A stretch of DNA of 64,000 nt from an uncultured Acidobacteriia bacterium. Its GTDB lineage: Bacteria > Acidobacteriota > Terriglobia > Bryobacterales > Bryobacteraceae. Each line of letters starts with the position of its first letter. The stretch's first letter is position 1. The translations under genes and the position numbers were made by a program. Shown here one piece after another: positions 26,714-35,916 of this stretch. A model generated the notes under the pieces. It was given only the letters and a program-made list of their open reading frames with translations. It was not told the DNA's origin and searched no databases. Where the stretch lies: positions 28,440 to 92,439 of the forward strand of contig CAIXXM010000162.1 of assembly GCA_903923395.1 (NCBI GenBank). The letters run 5' to 3'.

Positions 26714-26863
26714 TTAGGGTTTTGTTGGTTCTTCGTCTTTGCGTCGAGACTCGACGCTACAGGTGTTGTTCATTCAAGTGGCAACGCCGAAGCGGGGGAG
26801 AATCCAGCGCTGCAGGATGAACCAGAACGCGAGGACGCCCAGAACCTTGAGTGCTTCTTCCAT
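26714..26863 (-). CDS. Candidate small selenoprotein: 49-aa membrane peptide with in-frame TGA
   Basis: From ATG 26863 the frame encodes 29 residues with a hydrophobic helix (ALKVLGVLAFWFILQRWILP), then FGVAT, and a TGA at 26774-26776. The same frame continues for 19 codons (MNNTCSVESRRKDEEPTKP) to TAA at 26714. If TGA is read as Sec, the product has Sec30 and Cys35, a UxxxxC pair just after the membrane helix, with a charged tail. A hairpin at 26741-26757 fits a bacterial SECIS (separate entry). The gene starts 17 nt after the amidohydrolase stop, probably one transcript. The ribosome site is weak. If TGA is a plain stop, a 29-aa membrane peptide remains (26774-26863). No family assigned by search. 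Confidence 0.5.
26741..26757 (-). promoter_or_regulatory. SECIS-like hairpin downstream of the in-frame TGA
   Basis: On the minus strand GCGTCGA-GTC-TCGACGC is a perfect 7-bp stem with loop GUC. The loop starts 23 nt after the TGA (26774-26776). A bacterial SECIS is expected to place its apical loop roughly 15-40 nt after UGA, with a G at one of the first two loop positions; both hold. No T-tract follows, so it is a poor intrinsic terminator. Confidence 0.5.
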
Positions 26864-26880
26864 AGCTTCAGTATCGCAAA

Positions 26881-28068
26881 TTATTTGGCCTTGTAGACCT
26901 TGCCTGCGCGCATTACGAAAACCACGCGCCGGAGAGCCGTGATGTCCTTGAGCGGGTCGCCATCCACTGCAATCAGGTCAGCCTCCATGCCGGGTGCGAG
27001 GGTTCCGATCTGGTCCCCGAGGTTCAGGGATTCCGCGGAGAGCGACGTTATGGAAGTGATGGCAGCTTTGGGATCCTGTCCGCCCTTCTGGACGCGGTAG
27101 ATCAGTTCTTCCACATTGTGTCCGTGTGCTCCGGCCACCGCGTCTGTACCAAAGACGATCTTGAGGCCGGGAGTCGCCAGCGCCTGCTTGAAGACTGCAA
27201 GGGCTATGGGGATGGAACGTGCCATGGCCGCCATACCCTCTTCCGTGTAGTTACCGATACCGAGATAATTGGCCTTGTGCTCCAAATAGTTCTGCGCAAC
27301 CAGGCCTATGTTGGGATCGAAGTAAGTCCCCTTGGCTGCGAGTAACTTCAGCACTTCGGGCGTCACCAGCGTACCGTGTTCCACAGCGGTACAACCCGCG
27401 TTTGACACCTGCGTGATGGTGTCAGGGCCATAGACGTGTACCAGAGTGCGAAGGCCCTGGGCTTTCGCCTCGCTGCAACCGGCTTCGATTTGCTCCTGCG
27501 ACAGCGTTGCGCCACCGCCTTCGCGGAAGCTTTTGGAGGCGAACATCTTCACAACGTCGGAACCATCTGCCTTCATCTTGCGGACTGCCTCACGGATCTG
27601 CTCCGGCGTCATCGACGGATTGCTGATGGCGCGGAGCGACGTCAGGACGCGGGGGCCGGGCAGTACGCCACGGTTGATGGCGTTGCGCACATCGCCATCG
27701 ATTGGACTACCCACACTTTGTACGGTGGTGAAGCCGCTCAGCAGAGTCACATATGCGTTCTCCATGGCATAACCCATGGCGGTTACCTGGTTATCATCGC
27801 GGGGTTGATAACGTCCATCGGGGCCGAAGTGCCAGGCAATGTGGACATGGGTATCTATCATGCCGGGCAGGACGGTTAGTTTGCTGAGATCGTAAGTGAC
27901 GCCCTTGGCCGCCGGGTCGATTTTCGCGATCTTGGAGCCAGTGATCACGATAGAGGTGTTATGTTGCACGCCGCCCTTACCATCCAGGACGGTGCCGGCC
28001 TTGATGACGACCGGTTGCGCCTGGGCGAGCGCGCTCAACATGACGAACAACGGAAGCTTATTTGTCAT
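26881..28068 (-). CDS. Exported amidohydrolase (imidazolonepropionase/prolidase-like)
   Basis: This metal-dependent hydrolase of the amidohydrolase superfamily has a signal peptide (MTNKLPLFVMLSALAQA). Metal ligands are visible in GMIDTHVHIAW, in the lysine-bearing segment DGSDVVKMFASKSF, in TLVHVYGPD, in CTAVEHGTLV and in FGTDAVAGAHGHN (final aspartate). The C-terminus has the usual small beta segment (GTLAPGMEADLIAVDGDPLK). Related periplasmic enzymes act on dipeptides or cyclic amides; the substrate here is unknown. The ATG at 28068 is used because it starts the signal peptide; an in-frame start at 28098 adds 10 unlikely residues. It lies 51 nt after the macroglobulin gene. Confidence 0.85.
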   Translation of the reverse strand: MTNKLPLFVMLSALAQAQPVVIKAGTVLDGKGGVQHNTSIVITGSKIAKIDPAAKGVTYDLSKLTVLPGMIDTHVHIAWHFGPDGRYQPRDDNQVTAMGYAMENAYVTLLSGFTTVQSVGSPIDGDVRNAINRGVLPGPRVLTSLRAISNPSMTPEQIREAVRKMKADGSDVVKMFASKSFREGGGATLSQEQIEAGCSEAKAQGLRTLVHVYGPDTITQVSNAGCTAVEHGTLVTPEVLKLLAAKGTYFDPNIGLVAQNYLEHKANYLGIGNYTEEGMAAMARSIPIALAVFKQALATPGLKIVFGTDAVAGAHGHNVEELIYRVQKGGQDPKAAITSITSLSAESLNLGDQIGTLAPGMEADLIAVDGDPLKDITALRRVVFVMRAGKVYKAK

Positions 28069-28119
28069 TTCGATAGAGTGTAGCAATCGGACTGTCACGG
28101 AATGGCCACGGCGCGTGGC

Positions 28120-31100
28120 TCAACGCCTGATGACCTCAAGCACGGCCGGGCGTGCGGTAGACGAGACCGCAGGATCATAGTATTCGTAGACACGCGACGC
28201 GAACGTCTGTGTCCGAATGGGGTATTTCGCCCGCAGCCGAAACGTCACATGAACCGGGCTGCCGGGTTTGATGGCGTCGAAGTAAAGAATCGCCTGCGTT
28301 GGCGTAACACTGAACTTATCCAGCCGTCCACCATGCTTGTTGGCGGTGGCTCGCTTCAAGTCCACCAGATCCTCAGACAGAAGCTCGAAGCCCGGGGGAA
28401 TACCGAGGTCCACCATCACCATGTTAGCGGTCTGCGCCATCAGGTTCCTGATATTTGCCGTGGCGGTGACGACTTCATTTTGCGCGAGGCGGGTCCGGTC
28501 ATAAGTGACCTGTATGGAGAGTTGTTCACGTGATGGCTGCACGGTCCATGGGACGAAGTAGCGGCCAGCGACCTGATAGGCTGGTGTGCCCTCACCTGTG
28601 AAGCGCAGTTCCACATCATTGGACGCAAGTGCATCTGCGCCCTTGAAGACAAACTGATGGAAGAGATCATTGTTTTCCGGAGTTAGTGTGAGGGTGGCTG
28701 CAGTTCGCCCGTTGAGCAGGATCTCAGCTTTACCTCTGGCGCTGCCCGAAACGCTGCCAGCCGAGAGAACCAAGGCGCGCAGAGCCATGATCGTGGCCTG
28801 CGTGGTGCCCCATGTACCGGAGGCCCCTTTCTTCGAGATGATGTAGTTCATTGCTTTTGTGGTCAGTGCAGGCTCAGCACCGCGCTTGATGAGGGCTTGC
28901 ACGGCGAGCGCCCTTGTCTCGACCGAAGCACTGACCCCGGTGCCGTACATCCCGGTTTGTTCAGAAGTCCAGAAAGCCGTGTCGCCCTCGCTGGACCTTG
29001 CCTCCAGGAGCAACCGGAAGATGCGGTCCGTCAGGGAAGGGTCTTTCCCGTAATCGACCGCGAAGTTGGCCAGGATGGCGAGAGTGTAAGGGTCGCGAGT
29101 TAGCTTCTCATCCAGATGTTGGGAAAGGTACTGGCGGGCATGCTCGATGGCCGGCCCCTGGTATTGACTTACCCGCAGTGACCAAGCCACATATGCTGTA
29201 ATACGCAAGATATCGGACTGAAACCGGTTGGTGGCGCCTTCCTGGATGCCATTGCCATCAGGATTCCAACTGCCATCGGGCCTTTGTTGCGACGCGAGCC
29301 ATTGTTGCGTGCGGCTGATCACCGCTGGATCGATATCATGGACTTTCGACATATCCTGGAATTCCATGAGTCCATAGGCCGTGAGTATCTTATTTGCGGG
29401 GCTTGTTCCGAACCAGGAGAATCCACCCCCGGGCACTTCAAAGGTGACTAGACGCTGGTAACCCATGCCGATAAAGCCGCTTGCCTTGGCACTGATCTCT
29501 GGTGTGACTTTCTTCGTGCGCTTCATATAATCCAACGCAAGCACGTTGGGATAGGTACTGGAGGACGTTTGCTCAAAACAACCGTGTGGCATTTGCAGAA
29601 GACTGTCCATGCCTTCCACCAGTTGGCTCATGGGTCCGGGATAGAGGCGTACAAAGACTGTGCGGGCGTCAGGAATGGCGCTGGCGGGGAAGCTCACGGT
29701 GTGTTTGACCGCACGTTGAAGCTGGCCATTGAACACCAGGCTTTCTTCTTTGCCGTTGGGGATAACTTCGATTTCACGGATGACGATATCCTGATACCGC
29801 TGAGCACCGTTCATGGTGGCACGCAGCGTCAGTTTGAATTTGCCAATGCGCTTCGCCGCGATACGGAATTGCGTGCCTTCGACCCGGCCGGATGTGGATA
29901 CTATGGTTTTGGAAGACGGATCGCCTTCGAGCGTATACCAGTCGGCTGGTTCTAACTGCACTTGGACGCTGCCATTGACGCCGCTGTAGTTATAGACAGC
30001 AACGGGGAGCGACACCTCGTCACCCTGCGTCAGAGTAACCGGAAGATCGAGTTCCGTGAAGAAGTCCTGGAAGACTTTGATGCTGGAGGCGCCGCTGCCG
30101 AGGGCTCCATGCTTCGTGGAGGCCAGCAGAGCCATGCGCCACGTCGTGATGTTATCCGCGATCGGGATCGTAATGCTGGCGCGGCCATCTCTATCTGTGA
30201 TGATTTCCGGCCGCACGAACAGGGATTCCGGAAACCATGTGCGGACATGTGGCTCCACAGCGGCAGGGATGCCGCTAGCAGGTGCTTTCGGCCCATCTTT
30301 GTACGCCCGGATGCGTGGGACCATGGCCGCCCCATTCGCCATGGACGCATCCATAGACATCGCCACCATGGCGCGTGCCCCTGCTTCGACGGCGATGGAT
30401 TGGGAGACGTACCCGATCTGCAGAACTGCGGCGGCCACGGCGCGTTTCCCCGCCGGCAAGTCAAAATCTACGCGCGACAGGCGGAAGCCCTGGGTGTTGA
30501 CTTCCAGGCGGAAACGCCCTGGCTTGAGTCCTGCGAAGCGGAAGCGTCCATCCCCGCCGCTGGTCAACAAATGAACTTGGCCCGTGGTGAACTCCACCAA
30601 GCGGATGGGAGCATGGCCTACTGGCGCTTCGGTGGCATCCGTGACCAGGCCAGTTACTTCTCCCGGACCGTCTAACGGTTCAAAAGTAATTACCGCGCGC
30701 ACTGGCGAGGAGGAGCGGTCACACCAGGGGTCATCCAGCACTCCGACGATATCATCCGCTGTTTGGAACTTACCGTCCGGGCCCGCGCTGCGCAGCTCCG
30801 CGTATCGGGCATCCCACGAACGGTAACTCACCCGGACTGGCGTTCCCCAGGGATCCTGGATATGGATACCCTGGACGCGCTTCTCCATGCCGGACTGCTG
30901 GCAACTGGAGAATTCTACGGGCTTGCGGATGGCGTTGGCCAAAGGAGACGCTGTAGTCATCAACTGCTTGTAGTAGCGTTCGGTATAGGCATTCGCCTTG
31001 CGGGTTTCTTGATCTGTGCCGAACGAGATAGATACTGAATTATTCTGGACTGATTCAGTGGCCGAGAACAGCGCGCGGGCTGCAAGATCTCTTTCCAGTA

Positions 31101-33288
31101 GCGACGGATCATTCGAAGAGATCACTGCCGGCATTCCAATGGAATGTATTTCATACCTGGGTTTCATCAACTCCTGTTCGAGATAGAAGAACACCTTTGC
31201 GAAGCCTGGCTGTTTCTCAGCGAGGGCGAAGACGGCTTGATCCACCACCTCAACTCCCAAGGCAGCCTGCACGCCCTGCCCTTGCCGGTTGGTGACGTGG
31301 AAACTTACTTTTGCTTCCGTGCCTGGCTTATAAGTGGCAGCGTCCATTACGGTTTTGATGCGCAGGTCATCCGCGGGCCGGACGAAGATCATGCGATGCG
31401 CATTCCGGGGACTGCCATCATGTCCAAACACATAGGCATTGAACTCCACCGTACCGGCCATCGCGGCTGTCGCGGGAACATCCAGCGCGGCCTTGCCATC
31501 GATAATATCCAGATCATAAGTACCGATGGTCTGGCCGTCTTTGATCATATCCACATAGGCGCTGCCCCGCTGCCTGCCGGTCCTCACTTGCATACGCACC
31601 TGTTCACCTGCGAGATAAAGCGCCCGCTCGGTATGCAACAGAATTGGCTCCGGACCGGCTTCTGCTTTGAGATCGAGTTGATCGGAGGCATGGTTGCCTT
31701 CGTGATCACTTGCTTCCACTCGGAACCGGGGCTGCTGGGTGTATTCGTGCGCGGTCACGATTGCAATGCCGGAGGCGTCCGTGCGGACATGCTGGTCCGT
31801 GATGCCCGCGCCATGAAATACCAAGTCGGCCTGGGCGGGTGTTCCATCAGGATAAGAAGCCAACAGGAAGATTTGGTTTTCCAAGCCGGGGATCAGAACC
31901 CCGTTTTCGGGCACGGCGGTGATGAGAAGAGGAGAGTCGCTGACGGTAATGGGTTCGCCCCTGGTTTCGATGTGCCCGGCACCATCTTTCACCGTAGCCT
32001 CAATCAGGACCTGTGCCGCACCTTTCGTTTTACCTGCAAGGAAGTCAGGCAGACGCAGGTCAAAGGCGAAGCTGCCATCGGCTGTGGTTTGCCCTTCCAC
32101 CGAGGCGGCATCGGCCAAAGTTACATCCAGCGTGGTAGCTTTGACGTTGATATGTGCGTGATCCACCGGCTTGCCAAAGAAATAGTTACTGCGGATGACA
32201 CCGGTTACATGTTCGCCGGGCCGGTAACCCCGCCTGGTCTTTGCCGCCTTTGCGGATAAGTCGACATCCACCTTGAAGCGCGGCAGAACATACCGCTCCA
32301 CCTGCAACGCGATCTCACTGCGGACCGGCGTAGTTTCCTGCGAAGGGTCATCGAGCACGGCGCGCAGGTGATAAGTCCCGGTGTTCACCTCCTCCGCCAG
32401 TTCGAAAGCCGCGGAGGCAATGCCGTAACTATCAGTCCGGGTGATTTCACGGAAGACTTTGTTGCCCCGCGAATCTTCCACTTCGAATGTCAACTTATGA
32501 TTGGCGAAGGCTTCGTGGCTGGCACGGCCCAAGGCCAGCGCCCGGGCATGGATGAGTTGGCCGGGCTGATACACGGGCTTTTCCGTAGTAAGGAGTATGG
32601 CCGCCTTGGTTTCCAGCCGCACCGTCTGCAGATATTCCGCGTCGCCGAGCGGGGTCTCGACAATGTATCTCAATTGACGTTCGCCGCTGGTTCCTGTTGG
32701 GAATTGGAACTGCGCGCGGGTTGTTCCCCGGCTGTTCAGTTGGCTGCGAAGCAGAACCTCCGGCTTGCGTTCACCCCCTTGCAGTTCGATTCGGAGATTC
32801 CCTGTTGTGACCGGTGTATCCCCGCCGGCTTCGGTAACGATCACACGAACCGCAGCGGGTCCACCGGAGAGATAGGACTGCTGGCCGAGTACGCGCACCA
32901 AAGGCCGCTGCAGGATTTGGGAGATCGCCCGAATGCCTTGCAGCGTAGGCGTCTGTTCGCCCTGAAAGGTGAAGCTGAAACGCAGGCGGTGCCAGACGAG
33001 GTCTTCCACGCCAAGGTTCTGGGGCAGTAAGACTGGCTGGTCGCGAAGGCCTTCCCTGGCGGTGAGAGTGATGTTGCGTTCGAGGCGTCCGATTACATGG
33101 TCTTCGGGGTCCAGGACTTCCACAGTTAACCGCCCCGCGCCGCTGCGCAGACCTGCATAGGGGATCGAAACATGTAACACGCCGTTGCGGCAGATCGCGC
33201 TCACTGCACCACCGGAATTCGATTGCCCGAGGGACAGGATGCTAAGCAAGATGCAACACACCACCAACCAAAAAATGGATCTCTTCAT
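28120..33288 (-). CDS. Alpha-2-macroglobulin family protein with thioester and inserted regulatory-like domain
   Basis: A 1722-aa exported protein (signal peptide SIFWLVVCCILLSILSLG) built of macroglobulin beta domains. It has the thioester motif PHGCFEQTSS with Cys1237 and Gln1240, inside an alpha-helical thioester domain that continues with LDYMKRT and GFIGMGYQRL. Such proteins trap proteases in the periplasm by covalent linkage. A carboxypeptidase-regulatory (CnaB-like) domain is inserted at about 860-950 (GEVTGLVTDATEAPVGHAPI, DGRFRFAGLKPGRFRLEV). TGGAGG 7 nt before ATG 33288 sets the start. Usual bacterial homologues pair with penicillin-binding protein 1C; here the neighbours are sigma and anti-sigma genes. 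Confidence 0.9.
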   Translation of the reverse strand: MKRSIFWLVVCCILLSILSLGQSNSGGAVSAICRNGVLHVSIPYAGLRSGAGRLTVEVLDPEDHVIGRLERNITLTAREGLRDQPVLLPQNLGVEDLVWHRLRFSFTFQGEQTPTLQGIRAISQILQRPLVRVLGQQSYLSGGPAAVRVIVTEAGGDTPVTTGNLRIELQGGERKPEVLLRSQLNSRGTTRAQFQFPTGTSGERQLRYIVETPLGDAEYLQTVRLETKAAILLTTEKPVYQPGQLIHARALALGRASHEAFANHKLTFEVEDSRGNKVFREITRTDSYGIASAAFELAEEVNTGTYHLRAVLDDPSQETTPVRSEIALQVERYVLPRFKVDVDLSAKAAKTRRGYRPGEHVTGVIRSNYFFGKPVDHAHINVKATTLDVTLADAASVEGQTTADGSFAFDLRLPDFLAGKTKGAAQVLIEATVKDGAGHIETRGEPITVSDSPLLITAVPENGVLIPGLENQIFLLASYPDGTPAQADLVFHGAGITDQHVRTDASGIAIVTAHEYTQQPRFRVEASDHEGNHASDQLDLKAEAGPEPILLHTERALYLAGEQVRMQVRTGRQRGSAYVDMIKDGQTIGTYDLDIIDGKAALDVPATAAMAGTVEFNAYVFGHDGSPRNAHRMIFVRPADDLRIKTVMDAATYKPGTEAKVSFHVTNRQGQGVQAALGVEVVDQAVFALAEKQPGFAKVFFYLEQELMKPRYEIHSIGMPAVISSNDPSLLERDLAARALFSATESVQNNSVSISFGTDQETRKANAYTERYYKQLMTTASPLANAIRKPVEFSSCQQSGMEKRVQGIHIQDPWGTPVRVSYRSWDARYAELRSAGPDGKFQTADDIVGVLDDPWCDRSSSPVRAVITFEPLDGPGEVTGLVTDATEAPVGHAPIRLVEFTTGQVHLLTSGGDGRFRFAGLKPGRFRLEVNTQGFRLSRVDFDLPAGKRAVAAAVLQIGYVSQSIAVEAGARAMVAMSMDASMANGAAMVPRIRAYKDGPKAPASGIPAAVEPHVRTWFPESLFVRPEIITDRDGRASITIPIADNITTWRMALLASTKHGALGSGASSIKVFQDFFTELDLPVTLTQGDEVSLPVAVYNYSGVNGSVQVQLEPADWYTLEGDPSSKTIVSTSGRVEGTQFRIAAKRIGKFKLTLRATMNGAQRYQDIVIREIEVIPNGKEESLVFNGQLQRAVKHTVSFPASAIPDARTVFVRLYPGPMSQLVEGMDSLLQMPHGCFEQTSSSTYPNVLALDYMKRTKKVTPEISAKASGFIGMGYQRLVTFEVPGGGFSWFGTSPANKILTAYGLMEFQDMSKVHDIDPAVISRTQQWLASQQRPDGSWNPDGNGIQEGATNRFQSDILRITAYVAWSLRVSQYQGPAIEHARQYLSQHLDEKLTRDPYTLAILANFAVDYGKDPSLTDRIFRLLLEARSSEGDTAFWTSEQTGMYGTGVSASVETRALAVQALIKRGAEPALTTKAMNYIISKKGASGTWGTTQATIMALRALVLSAGSVSGSARGKAEILLNGRTAATLTLTPENNDLFHQFVFKGADALASNDVELRFTGEGTPAYQVAGRYFVPWTVQPSREQLSIQVTYDRTRLAQNEVVTATANIRNLMAQTANMVMVDLGIPPGFELLSEDLVDLKRATANKHGGRLDKFSVTPTQAILYFDAIKPGSPVHVTFRLRAKYPIRTQTFASRVYEYYDPAVSSTARPAVLEVIRR

Positions 33289-33341
33289 AACCAACCTCCA
33301 ACCTGAGAACGGCGGAGGTCAGGATTCTTGCAGAGAAAATT

Positions 33342-34577
33342 TTAGTTTTTTTGCGGGGCGGGTTTGGTCCAGTGATTTCCGTCGCGGCTGATCCAGATCT
33401 TGCCATCCGCAGCAGTAAGTTGGAAGACTTGGCGCTTTGGATTCGAAGGGTCTGTGGCCAGGAGCAAAGCAGATGGCTTTCCCTGCCATGCCGGTTGGAC
33501 GGCTTTGCTTTTCTTGCCGGCGGCGTCGCTTCGGAGCAGACGGCCATCGTCAAAGAGAGAGAGCATCACTTTTCCCAGGATCACGGTTGCCACGGCCGGT
33601 TCCCTGCCCGCCAAGGCACTCCCCCGTGCGGACATGGGCAGTGCGACAGAGCCGGAGGCCAAAGCGGGATCGGTGGTCACGCTGACAGTTTCTGAAACGG
33701 TCCCAATCATGAGGGTTGCATCCGCCCGCGCCATTTGTGCGGAGGAGAGATCCACAACTTTGTCGGCCCGAATAAACCCTGGCGAGGTAATGCTGAGGGA
33801 ATACCGGCCGGGCTCCAAACCCGATATTTCGAATCTTCCGGTGGAATCCGTTTTCAAGGTCTTCACGGGAGCACCTGCGGGCGGACGGATCTCCACGACC
33901 GCGTTGGAGACGCTTGCGCCAGTGGGGTCTGTGATGCTTCCGGTAATGCCTTTGCGTGCGGGAGATGGCAAAGCACGAAAGGCCACCGAATCCTTCGCCA
34001 CGGTCGGGACGAAGCGTGAGTTGTCGTCCGTGGCAAGGCCCGGCTGCACCTGGATGGCCGTGCTGGATAGGGCCGAAGCGCCGGCCTGCGCCATGATTGC
34101 CACGCTGGGTTGTGGTTCCGGTGGTGGAATCTCTTGGGGCGGTTTCGCTACTGACGGGGCTGTCTGAATCGCTTTCTTTCGCGGCAGGGGCACTGCTGGC
34201 GCTGTGATGACAGGGGATTCCGGCACCTGTCTCTGCGCTTGCAAATCTTGCTGTGCGGGCATAGCCGCCACGAGTTGCCGTTCCGGCTTCGGAGGCTGGT
34301 TACGCAGTGACACGACCGTGAAAACCGTGACCGCCGCCATCGCAGTTGCGGCCGCAAGCACGGGAATAGGCTGGAACCACCGCTTCCAGAAAGGCACCTT
34401 TTCCGCCTGCGGCTCGGGCATGGGACCCTGCAGAAGGAACACAACTTCACGGCACTCCGGGCAGACCGCGAGATGCGCCAGGCAGTTCTGGCGTTCATGG
34501 TCGGGCAGCACACCTTCCGCGAACGCGCTCAACGAATCCGGATCAGGATGCAGGCCGGGTTGTGAATAGTCGCTCAT
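33342..34577 (-). CDS. Zinc-finger anti-sigma factor with periplasmic carboxypeptidase-regulatory domain
   Basis: The N-terminal zinc-finger anti-sigma domain shows CLAHLAVCPECREVV, with H35-x3-C39-x2-C42. One membrane helix lies at about 70-91 (IPVLAAATAMAAVTVFTVVS), then a proline-rich linker. A CnaB-like domain follows (about 205-305: GITGSITDPTGASVSNAVVE, FEISGLEPGRYSLSI) and a C-terminal segment ending DGKIWISRDGNHWTKP. I infer that it holds the sigma factor encoded just upstream and that the outer part senses envelope state. Its start overlaps the sigma stop (ATGA, 34574-34577). The outer domain resembles the insert in the macroglobulin encoded next, suggesting a shared partner. Confidence 0.82.
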   Translation of the reverse strand: MSDYSQPGLHPDPDSLSAFAEGVLPDHERQNCLAHLAVCPECREVVFLLQGPMPEPQAEKVPFWKRWFQPIPVLAAATAMAAVTVFTVVSLRNQPPKPERQLVAAMPAQQDLQAQRQVPESPVITAPAVPLPRKKAIQTAPSVAKPPQEIPPPEPQPSVAIMAQAGASALSSTAIQVQPGLATDDNSRFVPTVAKDSVAFRALPSPARKGITGSITDPTGASVSNAVVEIRPPAGAPVKTLKTDSTGRFEISGLEPGRYSLSITSPGFIRADKVVDLSSAQMARADATLMIGTVSETVSVTTDPALASGSVALPMSARGSALAGREPAVATVILGKVMLSLFDDGRLLRSDAAGKKSKAVQPAWQGKPSALLLATDPSNPKRQVFQLTAADGKIWISRDGNHWTKPAPQKN

Positions 34578-35515
34578 TGGGAATCCGTTCTGCTCCTTTC
34601 CTGGAACGTTGCAGTCTGTGAACCTTGCAGCACGGTGCGCAAATTGATTTCAATATCGCGCGGATCGGTGCCCATCGCGTCTTTCGCCGCCGCCGGACTC
34701 ATGCCAGAGCCCACCATACAAGCGAGCATCTCCTGACGGAGTTGGCCGGTGAGCCGGGTGATTCTGCGGCTGACAGTGGCCTCATGCACTTGCAACACGC
34801 GCGAGATTTCAAGCAAGGTGCGCTGATCCAGAAACCAGGAGACCAGCAGGAAGCGGTCCTCCGGCGTGACGCTCTGCAGCACGCACTTCAGACATTCCTG
34901 TAACTGGCGGAGAGTGACGGGAGACGGGTCGGGCGGGGTATTCGCGGCGGCCAGTTCGACGGCGGGCAACTCTGTTTCCCGGCTGCTTCGGCGGAGTGCA
35001 TCCACATGGCGCTGCGCCAGAGTGGCGCGGAGAAAGCCCAGGAAAGAGCCGCGCCCTGAGTAGTAGGTCAGAGGCGACTGGCGCTCCCCATCCCGTTCGG
35101 AGAGTCCAAACATAGAGGAGTACAATCCGTCCGCGAGTTCCTGCCCGCCAGAAGCGGAGCGGGTCAGAGCCGTAGCGGCCTGCAGCAGGGGCTCGCGGTA
35201 TTTCGCTAGAAAGATGCGCCAAGCCTCATCACGGCCCAGTGCGCAGGCATGGGCCAGAGCGAGATCCTCCAACTGCAAGCCGCTCAGGAAGTACGTGATC
35301 TGGTTCCGGGAAGGCGTGGTGCCGGGCGGGAGCCCGAAATTGGATTTGGTACCCACCTTGAGAAGGGTAGCGGCGAACTCATCGACGGTTAAGCCGGCGT
35401 CCTCCGCCTTGGCCGATTTCCAGAACTCTCCCAGAGGCACTCCGGCGAGTGGCGCGGTGGAATCCCCCGCGCTCTCCGGCAACACCGCTGTGAGTTTTCC
35501 AAATCCCATGGCCAA
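34574..35515 (-). CDS. Sigma-70 family (ECF-like) factor with long N-terminus
   Basis: The 313-aa protein has region 2-like helices (AHACALGRDEAWRIFLAKYR, GSFLGFLRATLAQRHVDALR) and a region 4 helix-turn-helix (RTLLEISRVLQVHEATVSRR). About 90 residues precede region 2 and 40 follow region 4, more than in a simple ECF factor. The tail may contact the anti-sigma factor. The coupled downstream anti-sigma gene supports the call. Probable target: its own operon, including the macroglobulin gene. The cupin gene ends 29 nt upstream. Confidence 0.82.
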   Translation of the reverse strand: MAMGFGKLTAVLPESAGDSTAPLAGVPLGEFWKSAKAEDAGLTVDEFAATLLKVGTKSNFGLPPGTTPSRNQITYFLSGLQLEDLALAHACALGRDEAWRIFLAKYREPLLQAATALTRSASGGQELADGLYSSMFGLSERDGERQSPLTYYSGRGSFLGFLRATLAQRHVDALRRSSRETELPAVELAAANTPPDPSPVTLRQLQECLKCVLQSVTPEDRFLLVSWFLDQRTLLEISRVLQVHEATVSRRITRLTGQLRQEMLACMVGSGMSPAAAKDAMGTDPRDIEINLRTVLQGSQTATFQERSRTDSQ

Positions 35516-35544
35516 CGATGTAATCGTCCCATAGAAGACACGTT

Positions 35545-35916
35545 CTACGGTGCTGGTGTGGTGAGTACCGCACCTCTTTCGATCAGATACACGCTGCTGA
35601 ACTTCACCGGCACGGTGCCTGGATTGTGGCCGTTGTGCTTTGCGCCGGCGGGGACCAGGAAAGACTCACCCGCCTTGTAAGTACGGGGCTGCTGGCCGTC
35701 GATGATCAGTTCCAACTCGCCTTCGATCACATAACTGATCTCCTCGCCCGGATGGGTGTGGCGGCCCGCATAACCACCCGGGATCACTTCGACCCGGGCG
35801 ACGACGGCTTCTTTGTTGAGAGTGGAAACATCCTGCCGCAAGACCACGGTCCGCTGCACCGCTGCCGATTGTGCGAACAGCGTCAGGGCGGTGAGAGCCA
35901 GCAGCGCGGCTCTCAT
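35545..35916 (-). CDS. Exported cupin-domain protein
   Basis: A 123-aa protein with a signal peptide (LLALTALTLFAQSAAVQ) and one cupin fold. Motif 1 is GRHTHPGEEISYVIEGELEL; motif 2 is KAGESFLVPAGAKHNGHNPG. The His, His, Glu and His metal ligands are in place. Function could be metal binding or a small dioxygenase or isomerase; no substrate is evident. The ATG overlaps the stop of the DUF4242 gene (ATGA, 35913-35916), so the two are coupled. Confidence 0.85.
   Translation of the reverse strand: MRAALLALTALTLFAQSAAVQRTVVLRQDVSTLNKEAVVARVEVIPGGYAGRHTHPGEEISYVIEGELELIIDGQQPRTYKAGESFLVPAGAKHNGHNPGTVPVKFSSVYLIERGAVLTTPAP

Noticed and set aside
26739..26942. A rightward open frame across the candidate selenoprotein
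   Set aside because: Its peptide is low in features and is antisense to the small gene; no ribosome site.
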